A DNA stretch of 64,000 nucleotides from Microbacterium hydrocarbonoxydans (GTDB taxonomy: Bacteria > Actinomycetota > Actinomycetes > Actinomycetales > Microbacteriaceae). Below are positions 1 through 7,715 of the stretch, in pieces; position 1 is the first letter of the stretch, and each line of letters begins with the position of its first letter. The DNA is taken from assembly GCF_000956475.1 (NCBI RefSeq), contig NZ_JYJB01000005.1, positions 124,001 to 188,000 of the forward strand, given 5' to 3'. The position numbers and the translations under genes were made by a program. The notes below the pieces were generated by a model that was not told the origin of the DNA, did not search any database, and worked only from the letters and a program-made list of their open reading frames with translations.

Positions 1-589
1 CGGCATCACGGCCGGCTTCGATGAGGGCGTGATCGAGATCGCCAAGCGCGGCGGCCGCGACATCCTGCGTCCACGCCGCGCCGACTTCCCGTTCCTCCGC
101 TCCTACACCGGCACGGCCGCCTACCCGGCCGATCCGCGATGGCGGATCCCGGCACGGTTCGTGCGCTTCATCGCCCCTCGCGCGATCGAGGTCGGCGCGG
201 CGGTCGATGCGCTCGCGCACGTCTACGAGTCGCCGGGCTACGTCGAGTTCGAGATCGGCGACGAGACGATCCGGCTCCTCGCCTTCCCTGGCCATGCGCC
301 CGGTTCGCTGTTCGCGCTGTTCACCGACGCGACCAGCGGTGTCACCACCTATGCGGCGAACCGCATGGTCGCGATCGAGGTATCCGAGGACTCGGATGAG
401 ACCGTGGTCGACTTCAACAGGGCGGTGAACCTGCCCTGCGCGTACACGGACTTCGCGACATGCCCACTGCCGCCGGCCGAGAACCATCTGCGCATCGCGG
501 TCACAGCCGGGGAGAAGACGCCGAGCGCTCGTGTCGAGGGCCTCGTGTCGGCAGCCGGGATCGTGCCCGCAGCATCCTCATCCGCCTGA
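1..589 (+). CDS. DUF1684 family protein (5' truncated)
   Basis: The reading frame is open to the first base of the window, so the gene starts upstream; the GTG at 29 is internal (preceding in-frame residues read GITAGFDEG). The C-terminal part carries the family hallmark CAYTDFATCPLPPAEN just after DFNRAVN, preceded by a beta-rich stretch. DUF1684 proteins are about 200-270 residues, cytoplasmic and of unknown biochemical function. The roughly 20 C-terminal residues after AGEK are low-complexity and Ala/Ser-rich. A strong hairpin follows 12 bp after the stop. The family call is secure; no function can be inferred from the context. Confidence 0.85.
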   Translation, partial: GITAGFDEGVIEIAKRGGRDILRPRRADFPFLRSYTGTAAYPADPRWRIPARFVRFIAPRAIEVGAAVDALAHVYESPGYVEFEIGDETIRLLAFPGHAPGSLFALFTDATSGVTTYAANRMVAIEVSEDSDETVVDFNRAVNLPCAYTDFATCPLPPAENHLRIAVTAGEKTPSARVEGLVSAAGIVPAASSSA

Positions 590-600
590 ACGAACCGTCA

Positions 601-630
601 GTGCCGCCGGCGGTACGCCGCCAGCGGCAC
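601..630 (+). terminator. Hairpin after DUF1684 gene
   Basis: An outer 7-bp stem GTGCCGC/GCGGCAC encloses a 5-bp stem CGGCG/CGCCG with a GTA loop and a 3-nt bulge. It begins 12 bp after the stop codon. There is no clean U-tract, which is common for actinobacterial terminators. It lies between convergent genes. Confidence 0.6.
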
Positions 631-651
631 TGCTCGCGGTTTCCGTTGTCG

Positions 652-666
652 CCCCCCCCCCCCCCC
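652..666. repeat. Homopolymer of 15 C
   Basis: An uninterrupted run of 15 cytosines lies in the non-coding gap 590-972. Such a tract is prone to replication slippage and to sequencing or assembly length error. It is not in a recognisable gene. Confidence 0.9.
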
Positions 667-671
667 GCTGC

Positions 672-860
672 GCCCTTCTCCCCTTCTCCGATGTGCGTGT
701 CATTGTCGCCTCCCGCCGAAAAGGCGGCATCAGCACGCACCACGGGCGCCACGACCGGCGCTCGGCGGACGTCAGATCCCCCTCTTGCCCTTCTCCCATC
801 TCCAAGGTGCGCGTCATTGTCGCCTCCCGCCGAAAAGGCGGCATCCACACGCACCACGAC
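672..860. repeat. Imperfect direct duplication with small hairpin
   Basis: Two copies of a segment of about 75 bp (about 672-752 and 787-860, offset 114-115 bp) share GCCCTTCTCC, GTCATTGTCGCCTCCCGCC and GCACGCACCACG-like blocks. Each contains the hairpin CCGCC-GAAAA-GGCGG. The remainder of the 590-972 gap is extremely GC-rich and I see no convincing gene; open frames there have no start-site or family support. Confidence 0.7.
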
Positions 861-972
861 GCGGGGGGTGGACGACCGGCGCGCGCGGCGCGAAGGTGGC
901 GCGCGCGCCGCGAACTCGACGCCGCGATGACGGCCGGGAACTGGCCCGCTATGCGTGGGAACGGAATGGCGC

Positions 973-1494
973 TCAGAGATCCAGCCCGAAGGCCAGCAGG
1001 TCGAGGAACCGACCCGGCTCGACCTCGATGCGGTGCTCGCGCTCGGGCAGCCGGCGGAATCCGAGCTTGGCGTACAGCGCGTGCGCACCGACCATCTCCG
1101 GACCGCTGTTCATCACGACCCGCTCGATCCCGCGCTCCACCGCGAGCGCGATGACGTGCCGGGTGAGGGCTTCGCCGATGCCTCGTCCCCGTGCGGAGGG
1201 CGCGACGGCGAGCTGCCGGAAGTCGAGTTCCCCTTCCAGGGCGAGCTCCGATAGGCGTTCGCCCGGACGCGGGACCCACACCGTGCCGATGATCGCACCG
1301 GCGGCGTCTTCCGCGACCCAGACATCACCCGATTCGACCCGCGTGGCGACGTCTCGCAGCGAGCGCAGGTACGCCGGCGACAGCTCGGAGTAGCTCGAGC
1401 TGTACGCCTCTTCGGTGACCTGCCCGGCGAGGTCGTAGTCGTCGGCCATCGCGATCCTGATGACGAGGGTCTGCGGTGCAGCGGATGCCGTCAT
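973..1494 (-). CDS. GNAT family N-acetyltransferase
   Basis: A 173-residue protein of the Gcn5-related acetyltransferase fold. The acetyl-CoA pyrophosphate-binding loop reads ARGRGIGEAL after the beta-4 strand LDFRQLAVAPS, and a C-terminal ALYAKLGF motif is typical of the family. Start: ATG at 1494 overlaps the stop of the upstream flavin monooxygenase gene by ATGA, so the two are translationally coupled. It is the last gene of the minus-strand cluster 7517-973. In Bacillus yxe/ytm loci the equivalent GNAT N-acetylates an S-modified cysteine before the monooxygenase step, and that role is inferred here from context only. The substrate is not readable from sequence. Confidence 0.88.
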   Translation of the reverse strand: MTASAAPQTLVIRIAMADDYDLAGQVTEEAYSSSYSELSPAYLRSLRDVATRVESGDVWVAEDAAGAIIGTVWVPRPGERLSELALEGELDFRQLAVAPSARGRGIGEALTRHVIALAVERGIERVVMNSGPEMVGAHALYAKLGFRRLPEREHRIEVEPGRFLDLLAFGLDL

Positions 1495-2633
1495 GAACGG
1501 GCCGCCTCGAGCGGCCGTTCGGCTGCGGCGTCGAGTCCCCACACCTCGGCGAGCAGCTCGAAGGAGCGCACGCGGTCGCGGGGATCGTGTGCGATCGTGG
1601 TGACCAGCAGCTCGTCGGCCGCGGTCACGCGCTGCAGCGTCGCGAGCCGTTCGGCGACGGCATCCGGATCTCCGACGAACCGGGTGTCCAGACGATCGGC
1701 GACGACGTCGAGCAAATCGGGCTCGAACGGCTCGACGAGCGCGTCTTCGGGGCGGGGATAGGCGATGGCGCCTTGACCTGCGCGGATGCTGTGCACCCAT
1801 TCAGCGTAACCGCGGCCGAGGCGCTCGGCCTCGGAGGCCGTGTCGGCCACCAGCACATCGGCCGAGACGATCACGCGCGGCTCGTCGAGCGCTCCGGGAC
1901 GGAATGCCCGACGGTATGCGTCGACCGCGTCGAGCACGAAGCTGCCTGCCACGTGGTAGTTGGCGCCGAAGGGCAGGCCGAGGCGTCCGGCGAGCTCGGC
2001 GCTGATGCCGGCGGTGCTGCCATGCAGCCAGACCTGAATGTCCTGACCTTCCGCGGGCGTCGCGTGGATCGGAACGCCCTCGGGGGCGGCATAGCCGCCG
2101 GCGATCAGGGCGAGGATGTCGAGCACGTCCTGCTCGAAGCGATCGGCGTCGCCCGCGGCGCGGCGCAGCAGCCGCGCCTGCGCCGTGAAGCGCGCGGCGT
2201 CGAAGGCGAAGGGCTTCGCCGCAGGCAGCAGCAGCCCGTCGACGACGCGAGCTGCGCCCGCGACGGGAGGAGGCGTCGCGGCGGCGCCGCTGGAACCGGA
2301 GCGTCCGATGCCGAGGTCTAAGCGACCGGGGTGCAGAGCGGCGACGACGCCTGAGGCCTCGACGACCTGAAGCGCGGCGTAGTTGCCGATGATCGTCGCC
2401 GCGGTCCCGATGCGGATGCGCTCGGTGGCCGCGGCGATGGCGGCGAGCAGCACGTGCGGAGCCGCCCCGGCGACGCCCGGGTTCAGGTGATGCTCCGCGA
2501 GCCAGAACCGCCGATATCCCAGCCGCTCGGCCACGCGGGCGAGCTCGATCGTGTCGCGCAGCCCCTGCCCCGGGGTCGACCCTTCGCCGAACGGAGAGAG
2601 ATCGAGGATGCTGAGTGGCGCGCGGTCGGTCAT
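1491..2633 (-). CDS. LLM-class flavin-dependent monooxygenase (MsnO8-like)
   Basis: A 380-residue luciferase-like TIM-barrel oxidoreductase. Visible are the N-terminal LSILDLSPFGEG strand, FWLAEHHLNPG, the IRIGTAATIIGNY strand, the HPGRLDLGIGRS phosphate-binding region and HGSTAGISAELAGRLGLPF near residue 200. These enzymes use reduced FMN (or F420) and O2 on small organic substrates. The start ATG at 2633 has AAGGA about 10 nt upstream; in-frame codons further upstream lie in a palindromic repeat and were rejected. It is coupled by ATGA overlap to the downstream GNAT. With the ABC importer and M20 peptidase it suggests an imported, acetylated sulfur compound as substrate (inference). Confidence 0.88.
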   Translation of the reverse strand: MTDRAPLSILDLSPFGEGSTPGQGLRDTIELARVAERLGYRRFWLAEHHLNPGVAGAAPHVLLAAIAAATERIRIGTAATIIGNYAALQVVEASGVVAALHPGRLDLGIGRSGSSGAAATPPPVAGAARVVDGLLLPAAKPFAFDAARFTAQARLLRRAAGDADRFEQDVLDILALIAGGYAAPEGVPIHATPAEGQDIQVWLHGSTAGISAELAGRLGLPFGANYHVAGSFVLDAVDAYRRAFRPGALDEPRVIVSADVLVADTASEAERLGRGYAEWVHSIRAGQGAIAYPRPEDALVEPFEPDLLDVVADRLDTRFVGDPDAVAERLATLQRVTAADELLVTTIAHDPRDRVRSFELLAEVWGLDAAAERPLEAARS

Positions 2634-2670
2634 GTCTGTGTCCTTCTCGGAGATGGTGGATGCTGTGGAC

Positions 2671-2727
2671 GGGCCTTCGACAGGCTCAGGCACCCAGATC
2701 GTGGGTCGCTGAACCTGTCGAAGAGCC
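2671..2727. repeat. Palindromic intergenic repeat (TTCGACAGG type)
   Basis: A long imperfect hairpin: GGGC-CTTCGACAGG ... CCTGTCGAAGAGCCC as outer arms and ACCCA-GATCG-TGGGT at the tip. It sits between the stop of the solute-binding-protein gene and the start of the monooxygenase gene, so it may also end the transporter transcript. This repeat type is, from general knowledge, frequent in Microbacteriaceae genomes. Confidence 0.75.
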
Positions 2728-2744
2728 CACGTGCTGACTGAAGC

Positions 2745-3743
2745 TCAGGACTTGGGCAGTCCCTGCGGGTTGACCTCGGACTTCTCGATCCCCTCGGAGT
2801 CGAGGCCCCAGGCGTCGAGGAGCTCGGCGTAGGTGCCGTCCGCGATGAGCTTGTTGATGACGATGCTGACCGGCTCGATCAGCCCGTTGCCCTTCGCCGT
2901 GCCGGCCGCGATGCTGGCCGCGAGCGGCCAGCCGCCGGGGACGATGCCGACGAGCTTGGTGTCGCCGGTCTCGCGCGCCGCCCACGCGGAGGTGGCGTTC
3001 GGGCCGAAGGTGGCGTCCACCCGTCCCGACTGCAGAGCGAGAACAGACGCCGCGTAGTCGTCGTAGTACTGCAGCTCGGCGGGCGCCTTGCCATCGGCTT
3101 CGAGCTCTTCATTCCACTTCAGCAGCACCTGCTCCTGGTTGGTGCCGGAGCCCACGACGATCTTGAGGCCCGAGATGTCCGCCGCTTCCTCGATCTTCTC
3201 GATGTCGCTGTCGGCCTTCACGTAGAAGCCGAGCAGGTCTTGACGGTAGCTGGCGAAGTCGAAGAGCTCCTTGCGCTCCTCGGTGACCGTCACATTCGAG
3301 GTGATGAGGTCGTACTTGCCGGACTGGATGCCGAGGGGCCAGTCGGCCCAGGCCACGACGACCGGGTTGTACTCCAGGCCGAGCCCTTCGGCGATCAGGC
3401 TGCCGATGTTCGGCTCGGTGCCGGCGGGCAGCGTCTCGCCTTCCGGCACGTACGCGAGCGGCGGCACGTAGGCGGCGACCGCCACGGTGAGCTTGCCCGG
3501 TTCGATCGGCTCGAAGCCGCTCTTCTTGAGCGCCTCGACGGCTTCGGGGACGACATCTCCCTCGATCCATTCGATGTCGTCCGCCGAGACGTTGGCCGAT
3601 GTCGCCGCCGGTGTGGGCGTCGCGTTGTCGGCGACCGCCTCGGCCGGACGGTTGAGGGTGACGGCGGCCACGACGCCGACGATCGCGATGACCGCTGCCG
3701 CGGCCACTCCGATCGCGACGCCCTGCTTCTTGCTGAGTGCCAT
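2745..3743 (-). CDS. Amino-acid ABC transporter substrate-binding protein (family 3)
   Basis: A 332-residue extracytoplasmic binding protein. A short basic N-terminus (ALSKKQG) is followed by a hydrophobic segment at residues 9-30. There is no lipobox cysteine, so it is probably membrane-tethered by the uncleaved helix or secreted. The mature part has the family-3 pattern LTVAVAAYVPPLAY, YDLITSNVTVTEERKELFDFASY and LKIVVGSGTNQEQVLLKW. Start ATG at 3743 has AAGGAG 8 nt upstream. It follows the ATPase gene after a 10-bp-stem hairpin, which may set a higher binding-protein level. Ligand: a polar amino acid or a derivative such as an S-modified cysteine (inference from context). Confidence 0.9.
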   Translation of the reverse strand: MALSKKQGVAIGVAAAAVIAIVGVVAAVTLNRPAEAVADNATPTPAATSANVSADDIEWIEGDVVPEAVEALKKSGFEPIEPGKLTVAVAAYVPPLAYVPEGETLPAGTEPNIGSLIAEGLGLEYNPVVVAWADWPLGIQSGKYDLITSNVTVTEERKELFDFASYRQDLLGFYVKADSDIEKIEEAADISGLKIVVGSGTNQEQVLLKWNEELEADGKAPAELQYYDDYAASVLALQSGRVDATFGPNATSAWAARETGDTKLVGIVPGGWPLAASIAAGTAKGNGLIEPVSIVINKLIADGTYAELLDAWGLDSEGIEKSEVNPQGLPKS

Positions 3744-3768
3744 GTGAATCTCCTTGGTGAGTGGTGCT

Positions 3769-3792
3769 GCGGCGCCTGCTGTCAGGCGCCGC
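3769..3792 (-). terminator. Perfect 10-bp hairpin between ATPase and binding-protein genes
   Basis: GCGGCGCCTG-CTGT-CAGGCGCCGC is a perfect stem with a 4-nt loop, located after the ATPase stop and before the binding-protein start. It could act as an attenuator or an mRNA-stabilising element for differential expression within the operon. Confidence 0.6.
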
Positions 3793-3807
3793 GTCGGGTC
3801 GTGCAGG

Positions 3808-4599
3808 TCAGCCCAGCACCTTGGCCAGGAACTCCTGGGTACGCGGATGCTGGGGAGCGGTGAGGACCTCGGCGGGCGGGCCCTGTTCGACGATCACGCC
3901 GCCGTCGAGGAACACCACGCGGTCGGCCACCTCACGGGCGAAGCCGATCTCGTGGGTGACGATGATGAGCGTCGTGCCCAGCTGGGCGAGATCACGGATG
4001 ACGTCGAGCACCTCTCCGACGAGCTCGGGGTCGAGTGCGCTCGTCGGCTCGTCGAACAGCAGCACCTTCGGCTTGAGCGCGAGGGCCCTGGCGATCGCGA
4101 CGCGCTGCTGCTGGCCGCCGGAGAGCTGACGCGGATAGGCGTCCGCCTTGTCGGCGAGTCCCACCCGGTCGAGCAGGCCGAGAGCCAGCTCACGGGCGTC
4201 GTCCTTGGTCAGCCGCTTGAGGGCGATCGGCGCCTCGGTGACGTTCTCGAGCGCCGTGAGGTGCGGGAACAGGTTGAAGTTCTGGAACACGATGCCCACC
4301 TGCGTGCGCCGACGGAGGATCTCGCGCTCGTGCAGTTCATGCAGCTTCTCGCCGCGGAGCTCGTAGCCGATCAGTTCGCCGTCGACCGTGACCGATCCGC
4401 GGTCGACGCTCTCCAGGTGGTTGATCGTGCGCAGCAGTGTCGACTTGCCGGAGCCGCTCGGTCCGAGCAGGGCGATCACCTCGCCGGGCCGCACGGTGAG
4501 GTCGATGCCGGACAGCACCTCGACCCCGCCGTAGCTCTTGTGGACGTTATGGATCTCGACGAGTCCGCGGGTGGCGGTCTCTGCGACGACGGTGGTCAT
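3808..4599 (-). CDS. Amino-acid ABC transporter ATP-binding protein
   Basis: A 263-residue nucleotide-binding subunit of the polar-amino-acid uptake (PAAT) class. It shows Walker A GPSGSGKST, the Q-loop in GIVFQNFNLFPHLT, signature LSGGQQQRVAIARAL, Walker B VLLFDEPTSALD and the H-loop in IIVTHEIGFA. It pairs with the permease encoded immediately upstream, whose stop it overlaps by ATGA (4596-4599). ATP hydrolysis drives import of the ligand captured by the 2745-3743 binding protein. An N-terminal extension of about 12 residues precedes the usual VEIHNVHKSYG start of the domain. Confidence 0.95.
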   Translation of the reverse strand: MTTVVAETATRGLVEIHNVHKSYGGVEVLSGIDLTVRPGEVIALLGPSGSGKSTLLRTINHLESVDRGSVTVDGELIGYELRGEKLHELHEREILRRRTQVGIVFQNFNLFPHLTALENVTEAPIALKRLTKDDARELALGLLDRVGLADKADAYPRQLSGGQQQRVAIARALALKPKVLLFDEPTSALDPELVGEVLDVIRDLAQLGTTLIIVTHEIGFAREVADRVVFLDGGVIVEQGPPAEVLTAPQHPRTQEFLAKVLG

Positions 4600-5690
4600 G
4601 ATGCTGCTCCTGAGTTGCCGAACTTGGCGTCGTTGCGGTTGCCCTGCTGGGATGCGCTCGTCAATGCAGGGGCGTTAGCGCCCTCGAGCGCTCCGGGCGG
4701 CGGCGCGTCTCCCAGCCGGGCCCACTGCACGCGGATCCAGTGCCGAGCCTGCTGGAGCGGAGTCGGCGGCAGCGCTCGCACGGAGCCGCGGGCGAAGTGC
4801 CGTTCGATGTAGAACTGCGCGACGCTGAGGATCGTGGTGATGATCGTGTACCAGACCACCGCGACGAGCAGCAGCGGGATGACCCTACTGTTGCGGTTGT
4901 AGATCACCTGCACGGCGTAGAACAGCTCGGGGATCGCGATCACGAACACGACGGATGCGCCCTTGACCAGGCCGATCACCTCGTTGGTCGCGTTCGGGAC
5001 GATCGAGCGCATCGCCTGCGGGAGGATGATGCGGAACAGCCGCCTGGCCGCCGGGATGCCGAGGGCCGCTGCAGCCTCCGACTGCCCCTGGTCGACCGAG
5101 ATGAGTCCGCCGCGGATGATCTCGGCCGAGTAGGCGGCCTGGTGCAGGCCGAGTCCGAGGATCGCCGCGGCGAAGGCACTGATCAACTGCACCGTGGGGA
5201 ACTCGACGATCCAGAAGTCGGTCGTGAAGGGGGTGCCGAGGCCCAGCGTCGGATACAGGTAGCCGAGGTTGTACCAGACGATGATCTGCACGACCAGCGG
5301 CACCGAGCGGAAGAACCAGATGTACCCCCACGCGGCCGAACTCAGCAGCACCGACTTCGACAGCCGCCCGAGCGCGATGATCGTGCCGAGCACGAAGCCG
5401 ACGACGGCCGAGACCGCGGTGATCGACAGCGTGTAGCCGATGCCGATCAGCACAGGGCCCGAGAAGAAGTACTCGGCGAACGTGCCCCACATGTAGCGGT
5501 CGTTCGTGACGAGGCTCCAGGCGAACTGGGCGACGGCGAAGACGATCACCGCGGCGATCGTCCACCGCCACCAGTGGCGGGTGTGCACCACGGTCACGGC
5601 GCCGAGATCGACCTTCGTGCGGTTCTCGACGGGACGGTCGATCTCGGGATCGACCGGGGCGCCGACGGGCGGAGCGGCGGTGTCAGTCAT
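4596..5690 (-). CDS. Amino-acid ABC transporter permease (HisM/PAAT family)
   Basis: A 364-residue membrane subunit. A hydrophilic N-terminal tail of about 45 residues is followed by a first helix (WTIAAVIVFAVAQFAWSLV) and the binding-protein-dependent transport domain with about five helices. The EAA loop that contacts the ATPase reads QSEAAAALGIPAARRLFRII. About 60 proline- and arginine-rich residues extend past the last helix, longer than most PAAT permeases. Start ATG at 5690 has GAGGATC just upstream. It is the first gene of the transporter unit; the M20 peptidase lies upstream beyond a terminator hairpin. A single permease gene implies a homodimeric channel. Confidence 0.93.
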   Translation of the reverse strand: MTDTAAPPVGAPVDPEIDRPVENRTKVDLGAVTVVHTRHWWRWTIAAVIVFAVAQFAWSLVTNDRYMWGTFAEYFFSGPVLIGIGYTLSITAVSAVVGFVLGTIIALGRLSKSVLLSSAAWGYIWFFRSVPLVVQIIVWYNLGYLYPTLGLGTPFTTDFWIVEFPTVQLISAFAAAILGLGLHQAAYSAEIIRGGLISVDQGQSEAAAALGIPAARRLFRIILPQAMRSIVPNATNEVIGLVKGASVVFVIAIPELFYAVQVIYNRNSRVIPLLLVAVVWYTIITTILSVAQFYIERHFARGSVRALPPTPLQQARHWIRVQWARLGDAPPPGALEGANAPALTSASQQGNRNDAKFGNSGAAS

Positions 5691-5814
5691 GATGATCCTC
5701 GTGTTCCCCGCAGCGCCCGGTGCGCCGCGTGAAGCCAAGCTAGGGTCATCTGCACCGCCCGTCCCAGCCGCGATTCACACGTCGCAACCGGCCGACGCAC
5801 GCCGTAACCGAGAG

Positions 5815-5842
5815 GCTCGCCCCGTAACACGACGGGGCGAGC
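5815..5842 (-). terminator. Terminator hairpin of M20 peptidase gene
   Basis: A perfect 11-bp stem GCTCGCCCCGT/ACGGGGCGAGC with a 6-nt loop, starting 2 nt after the stop codon at 5845. It separates the M20/CMD pair from the transporter genes, although polymerase read-through is possible. Confidence 0.8.
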
Positions 5843-5844
5843 GG

Positions 5845-7155
5845 TCAGGCGTTCCGGAGGATCTGGTCGGTCACCCTGACCGAGAAGTACAGGGCGTCGA
5901 CGGGGATCCGCTCGTCGGCGGCGTGGAACTCGCCGAACACGTCGAAATCGTCGGGCACGCGCAGGGGCACGAAGCCGTAGCCGCGGATGCCGAGCTGAGC
6001 GAGGTGCTTGTTGTCGGTGCTCGCGGGCAGCAGGTACGGCACGACGAGACCGCCGGGATCCTCCGCCGTGATCGCCTCCTGAAGGACATCGACGAGCGGT
6101 GCGTCCAGAGGAGAGTCGATCGCGGGAACCGGCCGCCCCCAGGCGATCTCGACGTCGTCCCCGACGATCCCCGCCAGTTCCTCGTGGAGCGCGGCATCCG
6201 CCCCTGGCAGCACCCGGATGTCGAGCCGCGCGATCGCCTCGGCGGGGATCACGTTGGTCTTGCCGCCCGCGGCCAGCACGGTGGGCGAGACGGTGTTGCG
6301 TGCCGAGGCGCCGACCAGAGACGCGACGAAACCCAGATTCTCGAGTTCGGCGTCGAGGTCGGCTGCGGAGAAGCGGATGCCGCGGTGCTGACCGAACACC
6401 TCGAGGAACCTGTTCAGGGCCGGTGTGCGCACGACGGGGAACTCGTGCGCCCCCACCGCCGTCACCGCACGAGCGAGGCGCACGACGGCGTTGTCGGGGG
6501 TCGGCCGCGAGCCGTGCGCGGCATGACCCCGAGCCGTGATCGTGGCCCAGGTCACGCCCTTCTCGGCGGTCGCGACGAGATAGGCGCGGCGGTCGTCAGC
6601 GAGAGGCACCGAGAAGCCGCCGACCTCGCTGATCGCCTCGGTCGCACCCGCGAACAGCTCGGGACGGTTGCGGACGATCCAGCGCGCGCCCCATACTCCC
6701 CCGGCCTCCTCGTCGGCGAAGAACGCGAAGATGAGGTCTCGCCGGGGCACGATGCCCTGCCGCCGGTAGGCGCGGGCGATCGCGAGGATCGTGCCCGCGT
6801 AGTTCTTCATGTCGACCGCGCCCCGCCCGTACAGGATGCCGTCATGGATCTCGGCAGCGAACGGCGGGTGGGTCCAGTCGGCCTCGGCCACCGGCACGAC
6901 ATCGAGGTGCGCGTGTACGACCAGGGCTCCGGCATCCGGATCCGACCCTGCCAACCGGGCGACCACGCTCGCCCGGCCCGCCTGCGGCTCGACGAGATCG
7001 ACGCGGTAGCCGACCTCCTCCAGCTTCTCCTTCACGAACAGCGCAGCGCGGGTCTCGCCGTCGCCGATCGTGGCGGCCTCGCCCGTGTTCACACTGTCGA
7101 TGCGGATGAGCGCTCGGATGAAGTCGAGGGCTTCGTCTTCGAGAGGAGTGGTCAT
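5845..7155 (-). CDS. M20 family metallopeptidase / amidohydrolase
   Basis: A 436-residue dinuclear zinc hydrolase of the M20/M25/M40 group. Ligand and catalytic motifs: VVHAHLDVVP (His and Asp), GRGAVDMKNYAG (bridging Asp), FFADEEAGG (Glu-Glu general base and ligand), GHAAHGSRP in the lid/dimerisation domain, and FGEFHAADE (C-terminal His). Such enzymes cleave dipeptides or N-acyl amino acids. In yxe/ytm-like loci an M20 enzyme removes the N-acetyl group at the end of S-alkyl-cysteine breakdown, and that is the contextual inference here. This protein is of the longer dipeptidase/ArgE type. The ATG at 7155 lies 8 bp after the CMD stop; its ribosome-binding site is weak, suggesting coupling. 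Confidence 0.9.
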   Translation of the reverse strand: MTTPLEDEALDFIRALIRIDSVNTGEAATIGDGETRAALFVKEKLEEVGYRVDLVEPQAGRASVVARLAGSDPDAGALVVHAHLDVVPVAEADWTHPPFAAEIHDGILYGRGAVDMKNYAGTILAIARAYRRQGIVPRRDLIFAFFADEEAGGVWGARWIVRNRPELFAGATEAISEVGGFSVPLADDRRAYLVATAEKGVTWATITARGHAAHGSRPTPDNAVVRLARAVTAVGAHEFPVVRTPALNRFLEVFGQHRGIRFSAADLDAELENLGFVASLVGASARNTVSPTVLAAGGKTNVIPAEAIARLDIRVLPGADAALHEELAGIVGDDVEIAWGRPVPAIDSPLDAPLVDVLQEAITAEDPGGLVVPYLLPASTDNKHLAQLGIRGYGFVPLRVPDDFDVFGEFHAADERIPVDALYFSVRVTDQILRNA

Positions 7156-7163
7156 CTCGGGAC

Positions 7164-7517
7164 TCAGTGCTGGTGCTCTGCGCGCGCGTCGCCCGCGAGC
7201 TTGAACGCGAGCCGGCCGTGCGCGTAGCCGCCTCCCGCCCGGATCGCCGTGGCCACCCAGGCGGCCTCGGCGAGTTCGGCTTCGGTGGCCCCGGCTCGCA
7301 CGGCGTTCTGCGAGTGACCGTCGATGCAGTACACGCACTGGGTCGTGATCCCGACCGCCAGCGCGATCAGCTCACGGTACTTCAGCGGGATCTCCCGGCC
7401 CTCCGTCGCGAAGACGGCCTGATCGAAGGCGGCGAACGCGGCGAGGATGTCGGGCGTCTCGTTCTTGTAGACGCGGGTGAAGGTCTTGTCTGCGGCGCGA
7501 TCGAAGTAGTCGGACAC
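7164..7517 (-). CDS. Carboxymuconolactone decarboxylase family (AhpD-like) protein
   Basis: A 117-residue all-helical protein with the redox-type motif CVYCIDGHSQNAVRAGAT. That CxxC plus a following His is characteristic of AhpD-like alkylhydroperoxidases rather than true lactone decarboxylases. The GTG at 7517 is preferred because GAGGAGA lies just upstream; the in-frame ATG at 7565 would add 16 unconserved residues. It heads the minus-strand cluster with M20, transporter, monooxygenase and GNAT. A role in thiol/peroxide chemistry would fit a sulfur-compound pathway that uses a flavin monooxygenase (inference). Confidence 0.88.
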   Translation of the reverse strand: MSDYFDRAADKTFTRVYKNETPDILAAFAAFDQAVFATEGREIPLKYRELIALAVGITTQCVYCIDGHSQNAVRAGATEAELAEAAWVATAIRAGGGYAHGRLAFKLAGDARAEHQH

Positions 7518-7632
7518 GTGCTCTCCTCGGAGTTCAGGCCGCGCGGGCGCCCGGCGCTCCCTCACGGTAACCGCGGCGCGGAGAGCGGATGACGCGCGAT
7601 GACGCGGACCGTCATGCGGCGTCTCGGTACGT

Positions 7633-7676
7633 CGTGAAAGGATAGTTCTTTGCCTCGCATGTCGTCAGGTTTCACG
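7633..7676. promoter_or_regulatory. Inverted repeat in divergent promoter region
   Basis: CGTGAAA (7633-7639) and TTTCACG (7670-7676) face each other in the 198-bp gap between the divergent CMD and nitroreductase genes. A GGATAGTTC segment between them could hold a -10 element. This is a possible operator by position only. Confidence 0.25.
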
Positions 7677-7715
7677 TCGGCCCCTGCAGGACTCCGCCGG
7701 GGCGAGACTCGTGGC

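Noticed and set aside
531..1154. Several overlapping open frames in the repeat-rich gap 590-972
   Set aside because: They run through the C15 tract and duplicated hairpin, lack ribosome-binding sites and overlap the GNAT gene; composition alone keeps them open.
7164..7565. Longer start of the CMD protein at 7565
   Set aside because: The GTG at 7517 has GAGGAGA at proper spacing and matches the family's SDYFDRAADK-type beginning.
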